Below are positions 34,331-44,393 of a DNA stretch of 64,000 nt, in pieces. Within the stretch, counting starts at the first letter, position 1; the number at the start of each line of letters is the position of its first letter. Made by a program: the position numbers and the translations under genes. The notes beneath the pieces were generated by a model that saw only the letters and a program-made list of their open reading frames with translations, did no database searches and was not told where the DNA came from. Location of the stretch: contig JAZBRS010000013.1 of the NCBI GenBank assembly GCA_037176725.1, positions 10,667,001 to 10,731,000 on the forward strand. Reading direction: 5' to 3'. The DNA comes from Posidonia oceanica (lineage: Eukaryota; Streptophyta; Magnoliopsida; Alismatales; Posidoniaceae).

Positions 34331-35100
34331 TCGCATCTTTTCGCATTCTTCTTTCGTTCCTCGCACGGTTTTACGCCGTTTTCCCCTTGCATGTCGATTG
34401 CATTGCATGGTTTCCTCGCTGTTTCGCTTTTTCGCCTGCATTTGCATATAGGGCGGTGATGCTTACTGTCTGGAGTTCTCACGAGCCAGGTTTCGCCCGG
34501 CTCGGAACACAGACAGCGTTGCTGAGCGCTTAGATTGCACGTTTACTTCCTTGCATCGTCTTTCATCACTTAGAGCACACCTTTGAGCATTTAGATAGGC
34601 ATTCATTGGCACTTAGGCATTCAAAGTCTGCATTTCCCTGCATATGCGAGCGTAAGCCTAGAAAGACCGATTCTCGGGCGTGTCGAGGGTGCCTAACACC
34701 TTCCCCACGCGTAACAGGAGTCCTTACCCTCTCTTGGCCCGCAATGACCATATTGCCCTTGTCCTAGGCACGAGTCACATCATTTGCATTCATTTGCATT
34801 TCATTTCTTTTGCATTGCCCTGCATTGCATCTTTTGCTTGGTTTTGCGTGATTATTCACGCATCTCCCCGGTTTTCCTCGTCTTCCGATTTAATAGACTT
34901 GGTGGCGACTCCGATTTAGTCTTGTCTTCTTCTTTTCCTTCCCTTTTTTCCCTCTTTTAAATGTTTTCGAGTTAGGTCTTCCTTCTCGGACATAGCCGCT
35001 AATAGTGAGCCTGATTCCGATCGGTGCACGCGAGCTTTGGCATCATGCATGGACGATCCGAACACTGGGATCGCTACACTATCAAAATGGGGTGTCTACA

Positions 35101-36236
35101 CCGTCATCTCGTGACCCGGAATCAATGAATGATGAGTCCACTAATACCGTTGGCTTTATTCGTTAGAATCAAGTGTCCTTTCATTGAATATTGCCTACAT
35201 TCTCAATGGGGACCATCATCTTCTGACCCGGGAGTTTAATGAGCGGAGGGTTCACTAACACCGTTGGCTTTGCTTTGTTGAACCGGTTGTGCTCCGGGGT
35301 ACCTGCTGTTGGATTGTTTTGCTTTGTTTGTCCAGTTGTGCTCCGGCGTTTGCTTTGTTTATCCGGTTATGCTCCGGGGTTTGCTTTGTTTATCCAGCTA
35401 TGCTCCAGGGATCTTTGCTTTGGTATCCCAGCTATGCTCCGGGGTTCTTTGCTTTGGTATCCCGGTTACGCTCCGGGGTTCTTTGCTTTGGTATACCAGT
35501 TATGCTCCGGGGTTCTTTAAAAGACTTGCCAAGGAGATTGCTCAAGGGGGTCGAAAATAAAAACATGACGTGCCAAGGGGATTGTCCAAGGGGGTCGAAA
35601 ATAGAAACATGGCGTACCAAGGGGATTGGCGAAGGGGGTCGAGAATAAAAACATGACATGCCGAGGGGATTACCCAAGGGGGTCGAAGATAAAAACATGA
35701 CGTGCCAAGCGGATTGCCCAAGGGGCCGAAAACAGAAACATGACGTGCCAAGGGGATTGCCCAAGGGGGTCGAAAACAAAAATATGACGTGCCAAGGGGA
35801 TTGCCTAAGGGGGTCGAGAATAAAAACATGACGTGCCAAGGGAATTGCCCAAGGGGGTCAAAAATATGACGTGCCAAGGGGATTGCCCAAGGAGGTCGAG
35901 AATAAAAACATGACGTGCGAAGGGGATTGCCCAAGGGGGTCGAGAATAAAACATGACATGCCAAGGGGATTGCCCAAGGGGGTCGAAAACAAAAACATGA
36001 CGTGCCTAAGGTATTGCCCAAGGGGATCAAAAATAGAAACATGACATGCCAAGGGGATTACCCAAGGGGGTCGAAAATAAAAAACATGACGTACCAAGGG
36101 GATTGCCCAAGGGGATCGAAAATAAAAATATGACGTGCCAAGGGGATTGCCCAAGGGGGTCGAAAGGATACTTCTTTGGCTTTGCTTGCTTTGTTGGCTT
36201 GGTTGTTCTCCGGGGTTCTTTGCTTGTATCTGACAT
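35101..36236. repeat. Repeat-rich 3' region of element B or foreign fragment: two tandem arrays
   Basis: 35120-35290 holds a diverged pair of about 95-bp copies (CTGACCCGG ... CACTAACACCGTTGGCTTT). 35290-35520 repeats TTATGCTCCGGGG/TTTGCTTTG words about every 35-40 bp. 35530-36165 is an array of about 15 units of 43-44 bp containing TGACGTGCCAAGGGGATTGC and CCAAGGGGGTCGA. It does not continue the LTR of element B that is cut at 3121. Frames through it are repeat artefacts. Confidence 0.75.
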
Positions 36237-36260
36237 TTGGATTGCTTCCCTCCTCAGAGC

Positions 36261-36536
36261 ATGGCGGGGGTTATCTCCCAGCTTAAGTTCGAGCTAGGGC
36301 ACGACCGGAGGTTTGCCTTTACGGCTGGTGTTAGGCTCGGGGTGCCCGTTCCTTCTGTACCGAGCCACCGGTCGGGTAGCCACCACTCACAGTCCGTCTC
36401 CAGGGCTCCATCAGGCGTTTCTGTTCGACAAGCGCCTCGTCCTCCTACCGCTCCTTCTTCGGCTCCTGCTTTAGCTCCCGAGGGTGAGGGAGAGAGTGCT
36501 CCTTGGCTTCTGTACTTCAAGGGTATGCCCCGATGA
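36261..36536 (+). CDS. Hypothetical short ORF (91 codons)
   Basis: ATG at 36261 to TGA at 36534-36536, Ser/Pro/Val-rich, starting MAGVISQLKFELGHDRRF. No domain recognised. It lies between the 44-bp array and the deleted LTR E, on the same strand as the PMD-type gene. It could be a remnant of a captured exon; support is only composition and an ATG. Confidence 0.2.
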   Translation: MAGVISQLKFELGHDRRFAFTAGVRLGVPVPSVPSHRSGSHHSQSVSRAPSGVSVRQAPRPPTAPSSAPALAPEGEGESAPWLLYFKGMPR

Positions 36537-36774
36537 TCTTGTAGAACGATTGTATATTTTGGAATGATATAGATTTCTGGAAGCTTGAAAATTGAATGTT
36601 GAAGTCATCGATGCCTTAGTAAGCCGTTTACTTGATGAAATGAGCAACCAGAGATTCTGAATGGCCCGGATGTCCAAAAAATATGAAACCAACGCTCACA
36701 TGTGTATTTCAACTTAGTTAAACCTCTGGGACTGGTAAAACAGGTTCATGCAACTCAATCACGGATTAAGGGGC
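36537..36774. other. Unassigned spacer
   Basis: A/T-rich sequence without recognised features, ending at the start of LTR fragment E. Confidence 0.5.
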
Positions 36775-37217
36775 TGTAGTAATCCCAGTGTTCAGATCGT
36801 CCATGCACACTGCCAGGAGCTTGCGTGCACCGATCAGAATCAGGCTCACTATAAGCGGCTATGCCCGAGGAGGAGGGCTCAACTCGAAAACACTTAAAAC
36901 AGAGGAGAAAATATAAGAAAAGAATAAGATAAGAAAATTCAGAGTCGCCACCATGTCTATTATCGGGAGACAAGGAAAACTAGGGGAAATGCGTGAGTTA
37001 ACACGCAAAACCAAGCAAAAGATGCAATGCAAAAGAAAACAAATGCAAATGAATGCAATTGATATGACTCATGCCTAGGATAAGGGCAATATGGTCATTG
37101 CGGGCCAAAAGACTGGGCAAGGACTCCTGTTACGTGCGGGGAAGGTGTTAGTTTGGTCCAGAAGCCACCAGAGAGAGAGATTCTACCCATTCAGCTTGTC
37201 AAAATGGGGTGTCTACA
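36775..37217 (-). mobile_element. LTR fragment E: 443-bp internally deleted giant LTR
   Basis: It has both LTR termini (TGTAGTAATCC at 36775, GGTGTCTACA to 37217) but only about 375 bases from one end and 65 from the other. The deletion joint is near 37151, where GAAGGTGTTAG runs into TTTGGTCCAGAAGCC. The sequence is closest to LTR F. Flanks ggggc and ggagt do not form a target duplication. Confidence 0.85.
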
Positions 37218-37261
37218 GGAGTGATCCAACCAAGTTCAGTGACTTAAGTCACTGATAAAAC

Positions 37262-37393
37262 GTTATACGCCTCATCTGGTGTGGCCAACGTTATCCACTT
37301 CATTTTCTACGTCCAACACTCGGAAGCTCATTTAAACGTTATACGCCTTAATTGGTGCGGCTAACGTTGGACGCGCTCTATCTCGCATACAAC
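37262..37393. repeat. Double-hairpin loci H3 and H4, upstream of the PMD-type gene
   Basis: H3 (37262-37317): GTTATACGC / GTGGCCAAC and GTTATCCAC / ACGTCCAAC. H4 (37338-37393): GTTATACGC / GCGGCTAAC and GTTGGACGC / GCATACAAC. All loops are 10 bases; each locus is 56 bp, and they are 20 bases apart. They end 111 bases before the TATA box at 37505. Confidence 0.75.
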
Positions 37394-37504
37394 GAAGCGA
37401 GCCCAGAATCCTTTCTTTCCTTTCCTATTCTTGGCTAATCTTCCGGAATGCTACGAAATTTTCTCAATGCCCGCGTGTGGGATTTCCGACGGCCCTCTTG
37501 TGCT

Positions 37505-37511
37505 TATAAAA
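37505..37511 (+). promoter_or_regulatory. TATA box of the antisense PMD-type gene
   Basis: TATAAAA within CTTATAAAAGCCTGGCC, 104 bases from the T of the box to the ATG at 37609, a spacing normal for a plant gene with a short 5' UTR. It lies on the strand opposite to the gag-pol of element B. Confidence 0.6.
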
Positions 37512-37608
37512 GCCTGGCCACCCCTTGGATTTTTATGCACACTTGCCCCTTACCTCCTTACTGCTTTTCTCTTGATTTGTGCTTCTTCCTTTCTTCTCTT
37601 TTGCTTTC

Positions 37609-38954
37609 ATGGCTTCTAGTTCAGTTCCCAACGTCTTTATGCACAACAAGAAGGGAGTTGCAAAACCTTTGGAAGAGATTGAAGGGCATATGATGTCCCT
37701 TATCAAAACGGGAAAGGTATGATCTTTTTCATTGCTCCTTTCACTCTCCTTTGTTCCTCATGCTTTCGAATTTCTTTACAGGAAATCCTCAATTTTACCA
37801 AAACACCCTACTTTGATAATGACTTCTCCTACTATTCTCCTTGGGTGAAGGACTTTGTGCTTTGGGCTCGGGAAAGGAGGTCTGTTTTGGCCCATACACG
37901 CTTTGATGGACTTTTGAATTTATTAGGCACAAACTTGGACTGGCCTCTACTTCATGCCTCATGCGCCTTCTGGAGTCTCGAGACTCACACTTTCTTCTTT
38001 AGGGGTTGTGAGGTGACAATCCTAGTAGAGGATGTTCATGGCCTGCTTGGTGTAACTCAGATTGGAACGGCTCGGCCAGATATTGACTTCACGTTGCCAT
38101 ACGGAACAGCAGATATGCAAACATTCGTAGACCATATCTTCACTATTCTGCCTACCTTCTCAGTGATTAGAGGTTGCAGGCTTAACTTGGCACATCTGTA
38201 CTTCAGCTTCCAGCGGATTGAGGACTCTGCCTCTCAGGATCAGCTGCTGGTGTGTCTGCATTTATTAATTGGAGGCCTCACCATATTTTTCACCAAGGAC
38301 TTCTCCTTGGATGTCTATCACACTGAGTTCTTGATAGGCCTCACTGAGCACTTCTAACGTTCTCCTTCAGTTGCCATTCTTACTGCTACATATCTCGGTC
38401 TGACCAGCGTTTCCACCGAAAGGGATTTTGTAGGCTCTCCTTTCCTTCTTTCCAGGTGGCTGCAGGTCCATTTCCCGAGGCTTGGGCCTGTGAAGACAGA
38501 TTTGATCGAGGAAAGGGTTTGCTCTTTGTCCTCTGCCCCCATTGACATCTTTGCGCCTTCCACGTCCCTCTATCATAAGCACCAGGCGCGAGGTTCTTCA
38601 GTTGAGTTGGAATTGATAGGGCCCACCCACTTTGTGGTGTACAACTCCCATCGCTGCTTCGAGATGGTGGGGCAGAAGAAAGGGATGCCACCTTGGCTGA
38701 GTTTTATTCCTTGTATTCGGGTTCAAAAGCGCAGTCTCCCATCTGATGCAGTAATGGTGTACTACATTCTGACTCTTTGGTTGTCTCTAGATCGCCATGA
38801 TGATTCAGATGGGCCATCAGCTGCTCCCTCGACTTGCTACCACGGGAGGATGCGCACTGGAAGTGGTATTCAAAGCTACTGTCCAAACCCGAGGAGTGGG
38901 TTGAAGCGACGGGCGTGCTGCGCAGGCAAAGGAAGAAGACGATTAGATAGGTAA
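37609..38954 (+). pseudogene. Plant-mobile-domain-type gene antisense to element B, with one intron and one premature stop
   Basis: Exon 1 runs from the ATG at 37609 to 37716 (36 codons, starts MASSSVPNVFMHNKK). A 65-bp intron follows, 37717-37781 (AAAG/GTATGA ... TTTACAG/GA). Exon 2 continues in frame from 37782 (EILNFTKTPYFDND). The PMD signature is FWSLETHTFFFRGCE with LVEDVHGLLGV near 37970-38060. The frame meets TAA at 38355-38357 but stays open beyond it in the same phase to TAA at 38952-38954 (blocks FLLSRWLQVHFPRLGPV and VVYNSHRCFEMVGQ), so an intact ancestor would have had about 426 residues. PMD proteins are plant factors also found in transposons; some act in TE silencing. A TATA box, intron and poly(A) signal indicate an independent transcription unit inside element B, as in Grande-like elements. 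Confidence 0.75.
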
Positions 38955-38987
38955 TTATTGTAATATGTATTTTCATCTCTTTAAGGG

Positions 38988-38993
38988 AATAAA
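38988..38993 (+). terminator. Poly(A) signal AATAAA after the PMD-type gene
   Basis: AATAAA 34 bases after the final stop codon, in A/T-rich sequence with TTGTAATATGTATTTTC just upstream. Fits a plant 3' end on the + strand. Confidence 0.5.
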
Positions 38994-39123
38994 TATATCT
39001 TTCATTTTTCATCCTTATTCATGTGCTTTGGACTGTTCTAAGTTTAGAAATACTCCCTAGTGGCTTTGATATTTGACCAAGGGCCCTTTGTCCAAATTCT
39101 GCAGTTTAAGTCACAGTTAAAAC

Positions 39124-39250
39124 GTAAGCCGCTCAAACTGGCACTTATAACGTAAGACAAGTGTTATCGTGCATCCAATATTCCTGTGTCAACCGTTATA
39201 CGCTTCAGATAGTGCGTCCAACGTTGAACGCTGACATTTGCTCGTTTAAT
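39124..39250. repeat. Double-hairpin loci H5 and H6, downstream of the PMD-type gene
   Basis: H5 (39124-39179): GTAAGCCGC / ACTTATAAC and GTAAGACAA / GCATCCAAT, decayed. H6 (39195-39250): GTTATACGC / GCGTCCAAC and GTTGAACGC / TCGTTTAAT. Loops are 10 bases; the loci are 15 bases apart, mirroring the close pair H3/H4 on the other side of the gene. Confidence 0.65.
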
Positions 39251-40590
39251 GCCCCTGAACTGTTCTCCTACACGACCTCAGCAAATTTGTTAATCCATCT
39301 AGGGGTATTATTGCCCCTAGTCCAAAGTGACCTCTGGAAACTCAGAAACATCCTTAACACTGTGAAATCAAAATGGTTATAGAAAACTTGGCAACAACCT
39401 ATATACAATGCATACTTTAAGCAAACCTAATGCTGTGAAAGGAAAAAAGGTCTTAATGCAAAAAGTTAAGGGAAACTTAGATTTTTGAATAACAAGTATT
39501 GGCCTCAGCTTTGTTGTCTAAAGATGATACGCCAGACGAGGGACTGTCTCTTCTCGAGATCCCAGTCTTAGCTCGTAGGTGAATACCAAGTGACCGTCCG
39601 GAATAGGAGGGGTCAAGTACGACGTGAAGTTGTAAAAATGACCTAAATTTTTTTGCATCATTGGCCTTACTCGTTATCAGTTTCATGAGGTAATGTTGGT
39701 TGGGTAGGTTTTATCCTTTTTGGATTTTTTTTTTATTTTTTTTTGATTTTATTATTTTTTGGATTTTTTATTTTATCATTTTTTTGGATTTTTGGTTTTA
39801 TCATTTTTTTTGGATTTTTTGGTTTTAGGGGAGACGAAGAATCTTCCGGGAAGCTGGGAAACTGGGAACCTCATGGCTGGAAAACCTTGACAGTTTGGTC
39901 CCTTGTGCATCTCAAAGTCAGAAGATACCTCGGGCTTGCTTTGGCACCTAACTGCCCCTAGACCTAGGCTTCTGCCCCTTACCTCTAATGTGTACGGTGC
40001 AGGATGTGGGTGGAAGGAAAGTCCATGTCCTATCCTAAGATGTTGGCTGAAGATTTGAAGCCTAAACCCCTCCTAGTTCAAGGTTGATTCCTACTACGCT
40101 TACTATTCCCCAGTTTTCAGTTTTGACTCTTGGACAGCTTCTTTGCTACCTTCTTTTCCATTCTCTTTCTTTTCTTGCACATGGACAGCTTCTTTGCTGC
40201 CTTCTTTTCTGACCCCTTTTTTTGTTTTCTTTCTAAGTACTTTGGCAAGTAGTCTCACCCCGTTTGAGTGCTCGGTCAATGGATACTCGTTCCTTGACGA
40301 ACCAAGACACTCCTTTATTTGGTACACTCCCCTCTTTTCTGCGCTTCTAGGTTTTGGCCTTAGACGCCTACCTGATTTGTACTAGGGTAACGTGTCTGAC
40401 TCAAGAGTTGTGTGTAGACTTGTTGTTCATGAACTGGGAGGGGACCCCTTATGGTTTCGCCTCTATCTCAGTGTTGGACCATTTCCTTTCCTTCTCCCAC
40501 GAAGTGTTTGTGGGGTGAGGCTAAGGCATGACTCCTAGGCTTCAACAGCGGTAGGCCCTCAAGCACGGGTAGTCTAATGGCTCAGTGTGC
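39251..40590. other. Non-coding 3' internal region of element B
   Basis: Includes a T-rich GGATTTTTT/TTTTATTT microsatellite-like tract (39715-39830) and a short direct repeat of GGACAGCTTCTTTGC (40132 and 40185). No domain in any frame. Confidence 0.6.
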
Positions 40591-40599
40591 ATATCAAGG

Positions 40600-41730
40600 G
40601 TAGTACCTCTTGAAGTGCAGTGCATTCCAGGGATATTCAAGCCTAGTGCCATCCTCTCTGGCCAAACAATACGCATTGCCCGGATATGCCTCAACCACCA
40701 AGTATGGTCCTTCCCAATTCGGTCTCAGTTTCCCATGCTTACGAGGAAGGATTTCTTTAAGCACTCATTCACCAATATTGAATTTATGTTCAATTACTTT
40801 CTTCTTATATGCTCTTGCGAGTCGTTCTTGGTAGAGGCGGGCATGCTCAGCTGCTTGCAACCGCTTCTCATCTAGCAGATCCAACCGTAGATTTAATAAT
40901 TGCCTCTTATCCTCGGCAGTTATCTCATCGTCGAGTTATACCCTAGATGAGGGGACCATGACCTCAAATAGGACTACTATCTCCATACCATAAGTAAGCG
41001 CAAACGAGGTTTGGCCCATAGGCGTTCTTATGGAGGTTCAATAGGCCCATAAGGTATCAATTAGCTTATCTGTCTAGTCATGTCCCTTGGTTCCTCCTAC
41101 CGTTTTCTTAAGGATTCGGATTAACGTTTTATTAGTAGCTTCGGCTTGCCCATTACCCTAGGGGTAATATGGCGATGAATGATGTAATTCAATCTTAAAC
41201 TTCTTACAGAGCTTTTTGAAGTCTTGGGATACAAAGATTGCACCATTGTCTACTACTAATTTCTTTGGGAGCCCGAACCTTGAGAGGATATTTTTCCGCA
41301 CGAACTTGCAAAGATTTGAAGCTTTGATTTCAATGAAGGCTTCTGCTTCAGCCCATTTAGTGAAGTATTCAGTGGCTGTGAGTATGAACCTATTCTGCTT
41401 TTCGGTGTCAAATGATCCTACGACATCAAATGCCCACATGGAGAAGGGCCACACCATTTGAGTCGGATTTAACTTTGATGCTAGTGCACGTATTCTATCT
41501 GCATGGATCTAGCACTACCTGCACCTTCTCACCTTGTTTGCGCAATCTGCCTCCATTGTGGGCCAGTAGTACCCTCTGCACAATATCATTTTTGCCATGA
41601 ATTGGGAACTGATGTGTCCTCCACATATGCCTTCATGCATTTCTCCAGTGATAACCTCAACCTCCTCGTAAGTGACGCAGCGCAGCTCTATTCCACTGAA
41701 AGACCTTTTGAAAAGGATCCCGACTCTCAT
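40600..41730 (-). pseudogene. Integrase of element B (INT), frame broken, DDE residues present
   Basis: The zinc module begins with HEGICGGHISSQFMAK (about 41640-41595). The core has AFDVVGSF (about 41440), VVDNGAIFVS (about 41255) and GQAEATNKT (about 41145), so all three catalytic acids are visible. An in-frame TAG precedes GNGQAEA at 41158-41160, and further stops follow in the C-terminal part, which is recognisable to about 40650 (KLRPNWEGPYLV). It is in the same frame as the second RNase H upstream. No chromodomain. Confidence 0.88.
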
Positions 41731-41979
41731 GAAGTATCTTGTGGCCATCCTCCGAACTGCCTCTTTGTCTTGTGAAGTTGCGTAGTCGGGGAAGATCCCA
41801 TCTTGAATGTAGTTCTGGATGTCAAAGAACCATGGGTTCCCATCATCCTCCATGTTGTAGCAAACTTCAAATGTGGCTACCTTTGATTCCCCAGCTTTCT
41901 GTCTAAGCTCCACGGCCCATGGCTCAGTTGAGTCAATGGCAGGTATCCCGTTTTGTTGTACCATTATTGTTTGCTCCCA

Positions 41980-42410
41980 GACATTGATGGGGAACTCAAT
42001 TGAGGAAGCCAGTGAAGCAAGAGCATCTGCTAGTAGGTTATGACTCCGGAGGGTGTGGACATACACCACTTGCTGAAATCGCGCCAATAGGAGGCGTGCA
42101 ATGCCTTTGTATTCTTCTAGCCTTGGGTTGAGGATTCTATACTTGTTCAGAATTTGTCTTAGAACCAGTTGGGAGTCTCCGATGAGTTTCAACCTCTTTG
42201 CCCCTAGCTCCAGCACTAGGCGTAATCCGAGGATCAAGGCCTCGTATTCTGCAACATTGTTGGTATTTGCAGCGAAGTTTAGCTATACAGCTCGAGGAAT
42301 GAGAACTCCTTCCAGAGTGAGAAGTGCTACTTCGATGCGTACGCCTTGTCTGTTGAGTGCTCCATCAAAGTAGAGAATCCATTGTCGAGTGGGAGACTCG
42401 GTAGCTTGTA
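41980..42410 (-). pseudogene. Second (archaeal-type) RNase H domain of element B
   Basis: Motifs WILYFDGALNRQG, then (after an in-frame TAG near 42283) NNVAEYEALILGLRLVLELG, KLIGDSQLVLRQI and LLADALASLAS. These give the Asp-Glu-Asp-Asp set of an RNase H. Its position between the RT-linked RNase H and integrase places element B in the Tat group. Confidence 0.87.
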
Positions 42411-42479
42411 TTTCCAGTATTTCCTCATTAGGGAAGTCTGTTCGAACTAATTGATAATCTTCAATTGGTAATTCTGCCA

Positions 42480-42990
42480 GGTGATCTGCAACGGCTTGCC
42501 CCTTGACTACTTTCTGAGATACATATTGCAGGTCGAATTCAGTGAGGAGGAGTTGCCACCTTGCCAATCTTCCAGAGAGGGCTGCCTTCTCGAACATGTA
42601 TTTGATTGGATCCATCTTGGCAATGTAACAGACTTTATGGACTAGAAAGTAGTGTCTCAGCTTTTGAGATGCCCATACCAAGGCCAAGCAGTGCTTTTCT
42701 ATGGCCGTATACTTCTCTTCATAATCCAGGAAAGTTCTACTCAGGTAGTAGATAGCTTTTTCCTTCTTTCATCCTCATCATGTTGAGTTAGCACTACCCC
42801 TATTGATGATGCAATGACTGCCACATAGAGTAGCAAAGGCTTCCCTGACATAGGTACTGACAAGACTGGAGGGTTCATGAGGTATGCTTTGAGCTCATCA
42901 AAAGCTTTCTGGCATTTCTCATCCTAGGTAAATTCCCTCCCTCCTTTCAATAACTCATAAAATGGCTTACATCGATCTACGTGTTGTGAG
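42480..42990 (-). pseudogene. RT-linked RNase H of element B
   Basis: Blocks resembling PVLSVPMSGKPLLLYV, GVVLTQHDEDE, then the open ALVWASQKLRHYFLVHKV and DPIKYMFEKAALSGRLARWQ with FDLQYVSQKVVKGQAVADHL. Several stops and a frame change separate it from the RT part. Confidence 0.78.
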
Positions 42991-42999
42991 ATAAATCTT

Positions 43000-43760
43000 C
43001 TGATGAACTATAAGCGGCTGATAAGTCCTCTAAGTTCCTTGATATTTCGGGGCAAAGGCATCTGTGCTATTGCTCTAGCCTTCTGTGGGTCCACCTCAAT
43101 TCCTCTTTTGCTGATGATGAAGCCTAGTAGCTTCCCGGCAGTTACCCCAAACACGCACTTCTTTGGATTCATTTTTAGCTGATATTGCCTCGCCCTGCTC
43201 AGTACTCTTCATAGCGCCTCAAAGTGTGCCTCCCTTGTTCTTGATTTGACCAAGATATCGTCAACGTACACTTCCATGCAATCGTGCATCATGTCGTGGA
43301 AGATGACCATCATTGCTCTCTAATATGTTGCGCCAGCGTTCTTGAGACCGAATGGCATGACTACATAGCAGTATGTCCCTCATGGCGTGATGAACGACGT
43401 CTTCTCTTGGTCCTCCTCTGCTAGTTTAATCTGGTTGTAACCGGAGAAGCCGTCCATGAAAGATAGCATCTCAAATCCAGCTGTATTGTCCACTAGCAAG
43501 TCAATATGTGGCAAAGGGAAGTCGTCCTTGGGACAGGCGGCGTTGAGGTTGCGATAGTCAATGCAAACCCGAACCTTCTTGTCCTTTTTGGCCACTGGTA
43601 CTATATTTGAGACCCAACTGGGGTACACAACCACCCTGATGAACTTTACTTTATAGAGCTTGTCAATTTCCTCTTTCACTTCGAGGGCGAGTTCCGGCCT
43701 TAATCGCCTTAACTTCTGCTTGACGGGTTTGGCTCCAGAGTTTAGCGGAAGCAAGTGTTC
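43000..43760 (-). pseudogene. Reverse transcriptase of element B (RT)
   Basis: The open part to 43380 carries KPVKQKLRRLRPELALEVKE, IVPVAKKDKKVRVCIDYRNL, CPKDDFPLPHIDLLVDN and MDGFSGYNQIKLAEED. After an in-frame TGA it continues with VMPFGLKNAGATY, a stop where Gln is expected (TAG for CAG), YVDD at 43268-43257 and GKLLGFIISKRGIEVD. Most stops fit C-to-T decay. Confidence 0.9.
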
Positions 43761-44393
43761 CACTAGAGCTGATTGTAGACCAGGCATATCCTCGTACTTG
43801 AAGGCCAGCACATCCACAAATTCTTTCAAGATTTGGATCATTTCCTCCCGTTCTTTTGGACTCAAACTTGCACTTATGAGTATTGGTTTTGGCTCCTCGG
43901 TGGTTCCCAGATTGATCTCCATGGTCTCTTCTTCAGCTGCCTTGGTTTGCTCATCATAATTGTCCATAAGGTGCTTAAGGAGGTCCGAGTCGGCTTGTTG
44001 ATCTTCTTCCTCGTCACTACAGCTAACTAGTTCATATGCCTCCATTCCTGCACACTTCCCAAACCGGTCAAATACTTCTACTAGGAAGACCATGTTAGCA
44101 GTAGCCAACTCCTGAGGCATTGCCTCCGTGTATTGACACACGCGCACAGTTTTGGAAGCGATGGTCGAAGTTGACCGCGAGCTGCTAGAACTAACATGGT
44201 GATCCTCTCCCTTATTGAAAACAGAAAGTAAATTACTTTTATTCCTAGAAAATGAAAACAATGCAGAATTAAATAAAGTTTTATTTACAGCATCTAGGGG
44301 GATGTCCCTAGAGTTACCTCCATCAGTAGAGGTAGGAGCCTTTCTAGGCGGATTTGTCATGGTCGATGTTCCCATCATCTTCGAGAAGCTCAT
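43761..44393 (-). pseudogene. Pre-RT segment of element B
   Basis: Frame starting at 44393, in a different phase from the upstream protease/G-patch frame. Contains a Ser-rich part, TANMVFLVEVFDRFG, an acidic EEDQQAD stretch, and LISASLSPKEREEMIQILKE with FVDVLAFKYEDMPGL, the conserved block before RT. Equivalent to 17441-16446 of element C. Confidence 0.75.

Larger units (their letters stand above)
29402..35078 (+). mobile_element. Solo LTR D (5,677 bp), giant Ogre-type LTR on the + strand
   Basis: It begins TGTTGACACCCC and ends GGGATCGCTACA. It is flanked by a perfect 5-bp target duplication ctatc (29397-29401 and 35079-35083) within the 5' LTR of C, whose last 17 bases resume at 35084. 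It shares with C the terminal sequences, the conserved U5 block (34655-34725), a TGGCGACTCCGA motif (34904-34915) and a proline-rich frame, but differs widely between. No internal sequence is attached, so it is a solo LTR left by recombination. Confidence 0.93.
3127..35100 (-). mobile_element. Element C: Ogre-type giant LTR retrotransposon
   Basis: Minus-strand order: 5' LTR (35100 to 23524, interrupted by solo LTR D), primer site complementary to tRNA-Arg, leader, gag (22227-19966), protease, G-patch, pre-RT segment, RT, RNase H, second RNase H, integrase (to 13374), extra DUF7745-like ORF (12152-10950), repeat arrays, polypurine tract (9031-9046) and 3' LTR (9030 to 3127). Without D it is about 26 kb. 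Giant LTRs, a TGGCGACTC-type primer site, the DNGSG protease and dual RNase H match the known Ogre group. The LTRs look highly similar by eye. No target duplication is seen (gccac on the left, ccgtc on the right), and the left flank lacks part of the LTR of B, so the insertion site was later rearranged. Confidence 0.85.
23524..35100 (-). repeat. 5' LTR of element C, interrupted by solo LTR D
   Basis: LTR sequence at 23524-29401 and 35084-35100, closed by TGTAGACACCCC on the minus strand at 35100. It is about 5.9 kb without the insert and closely similar to 3127-9030, including the 162-base terminal extension (23524-23685), a second primer-site copy (23667-23684), the minisatellite, the T-rich tract and the GA-rich tract. 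A few short indels distinguish the copies, for example around 28615 compared with 8220. Confidence 0.88.

Noticed and set aside
33407..34459. Overlapping 350- and 326-codon Cys/Phe-rich open frames
   Set aside because: Both run through the 30-bp minisatellite of LTR D; unit length divisible by three keeps several frames open. The reversed counterparts at 3904-4335 and 24302-24733 have the same cause.
29402..35078. Autonomous element between 29402 and 35078
   Set aside because: No gag, pol, primer site or polypurine tract; target duplication directly flanks LTR ends, so it is a solo LTR.
35432..36154. Minus-strand frames with repeated FLFSTPLGNPLGTSCF-like segments
   Set aside because: Direct translations of the 44-bp tandem array; no start context or domain.
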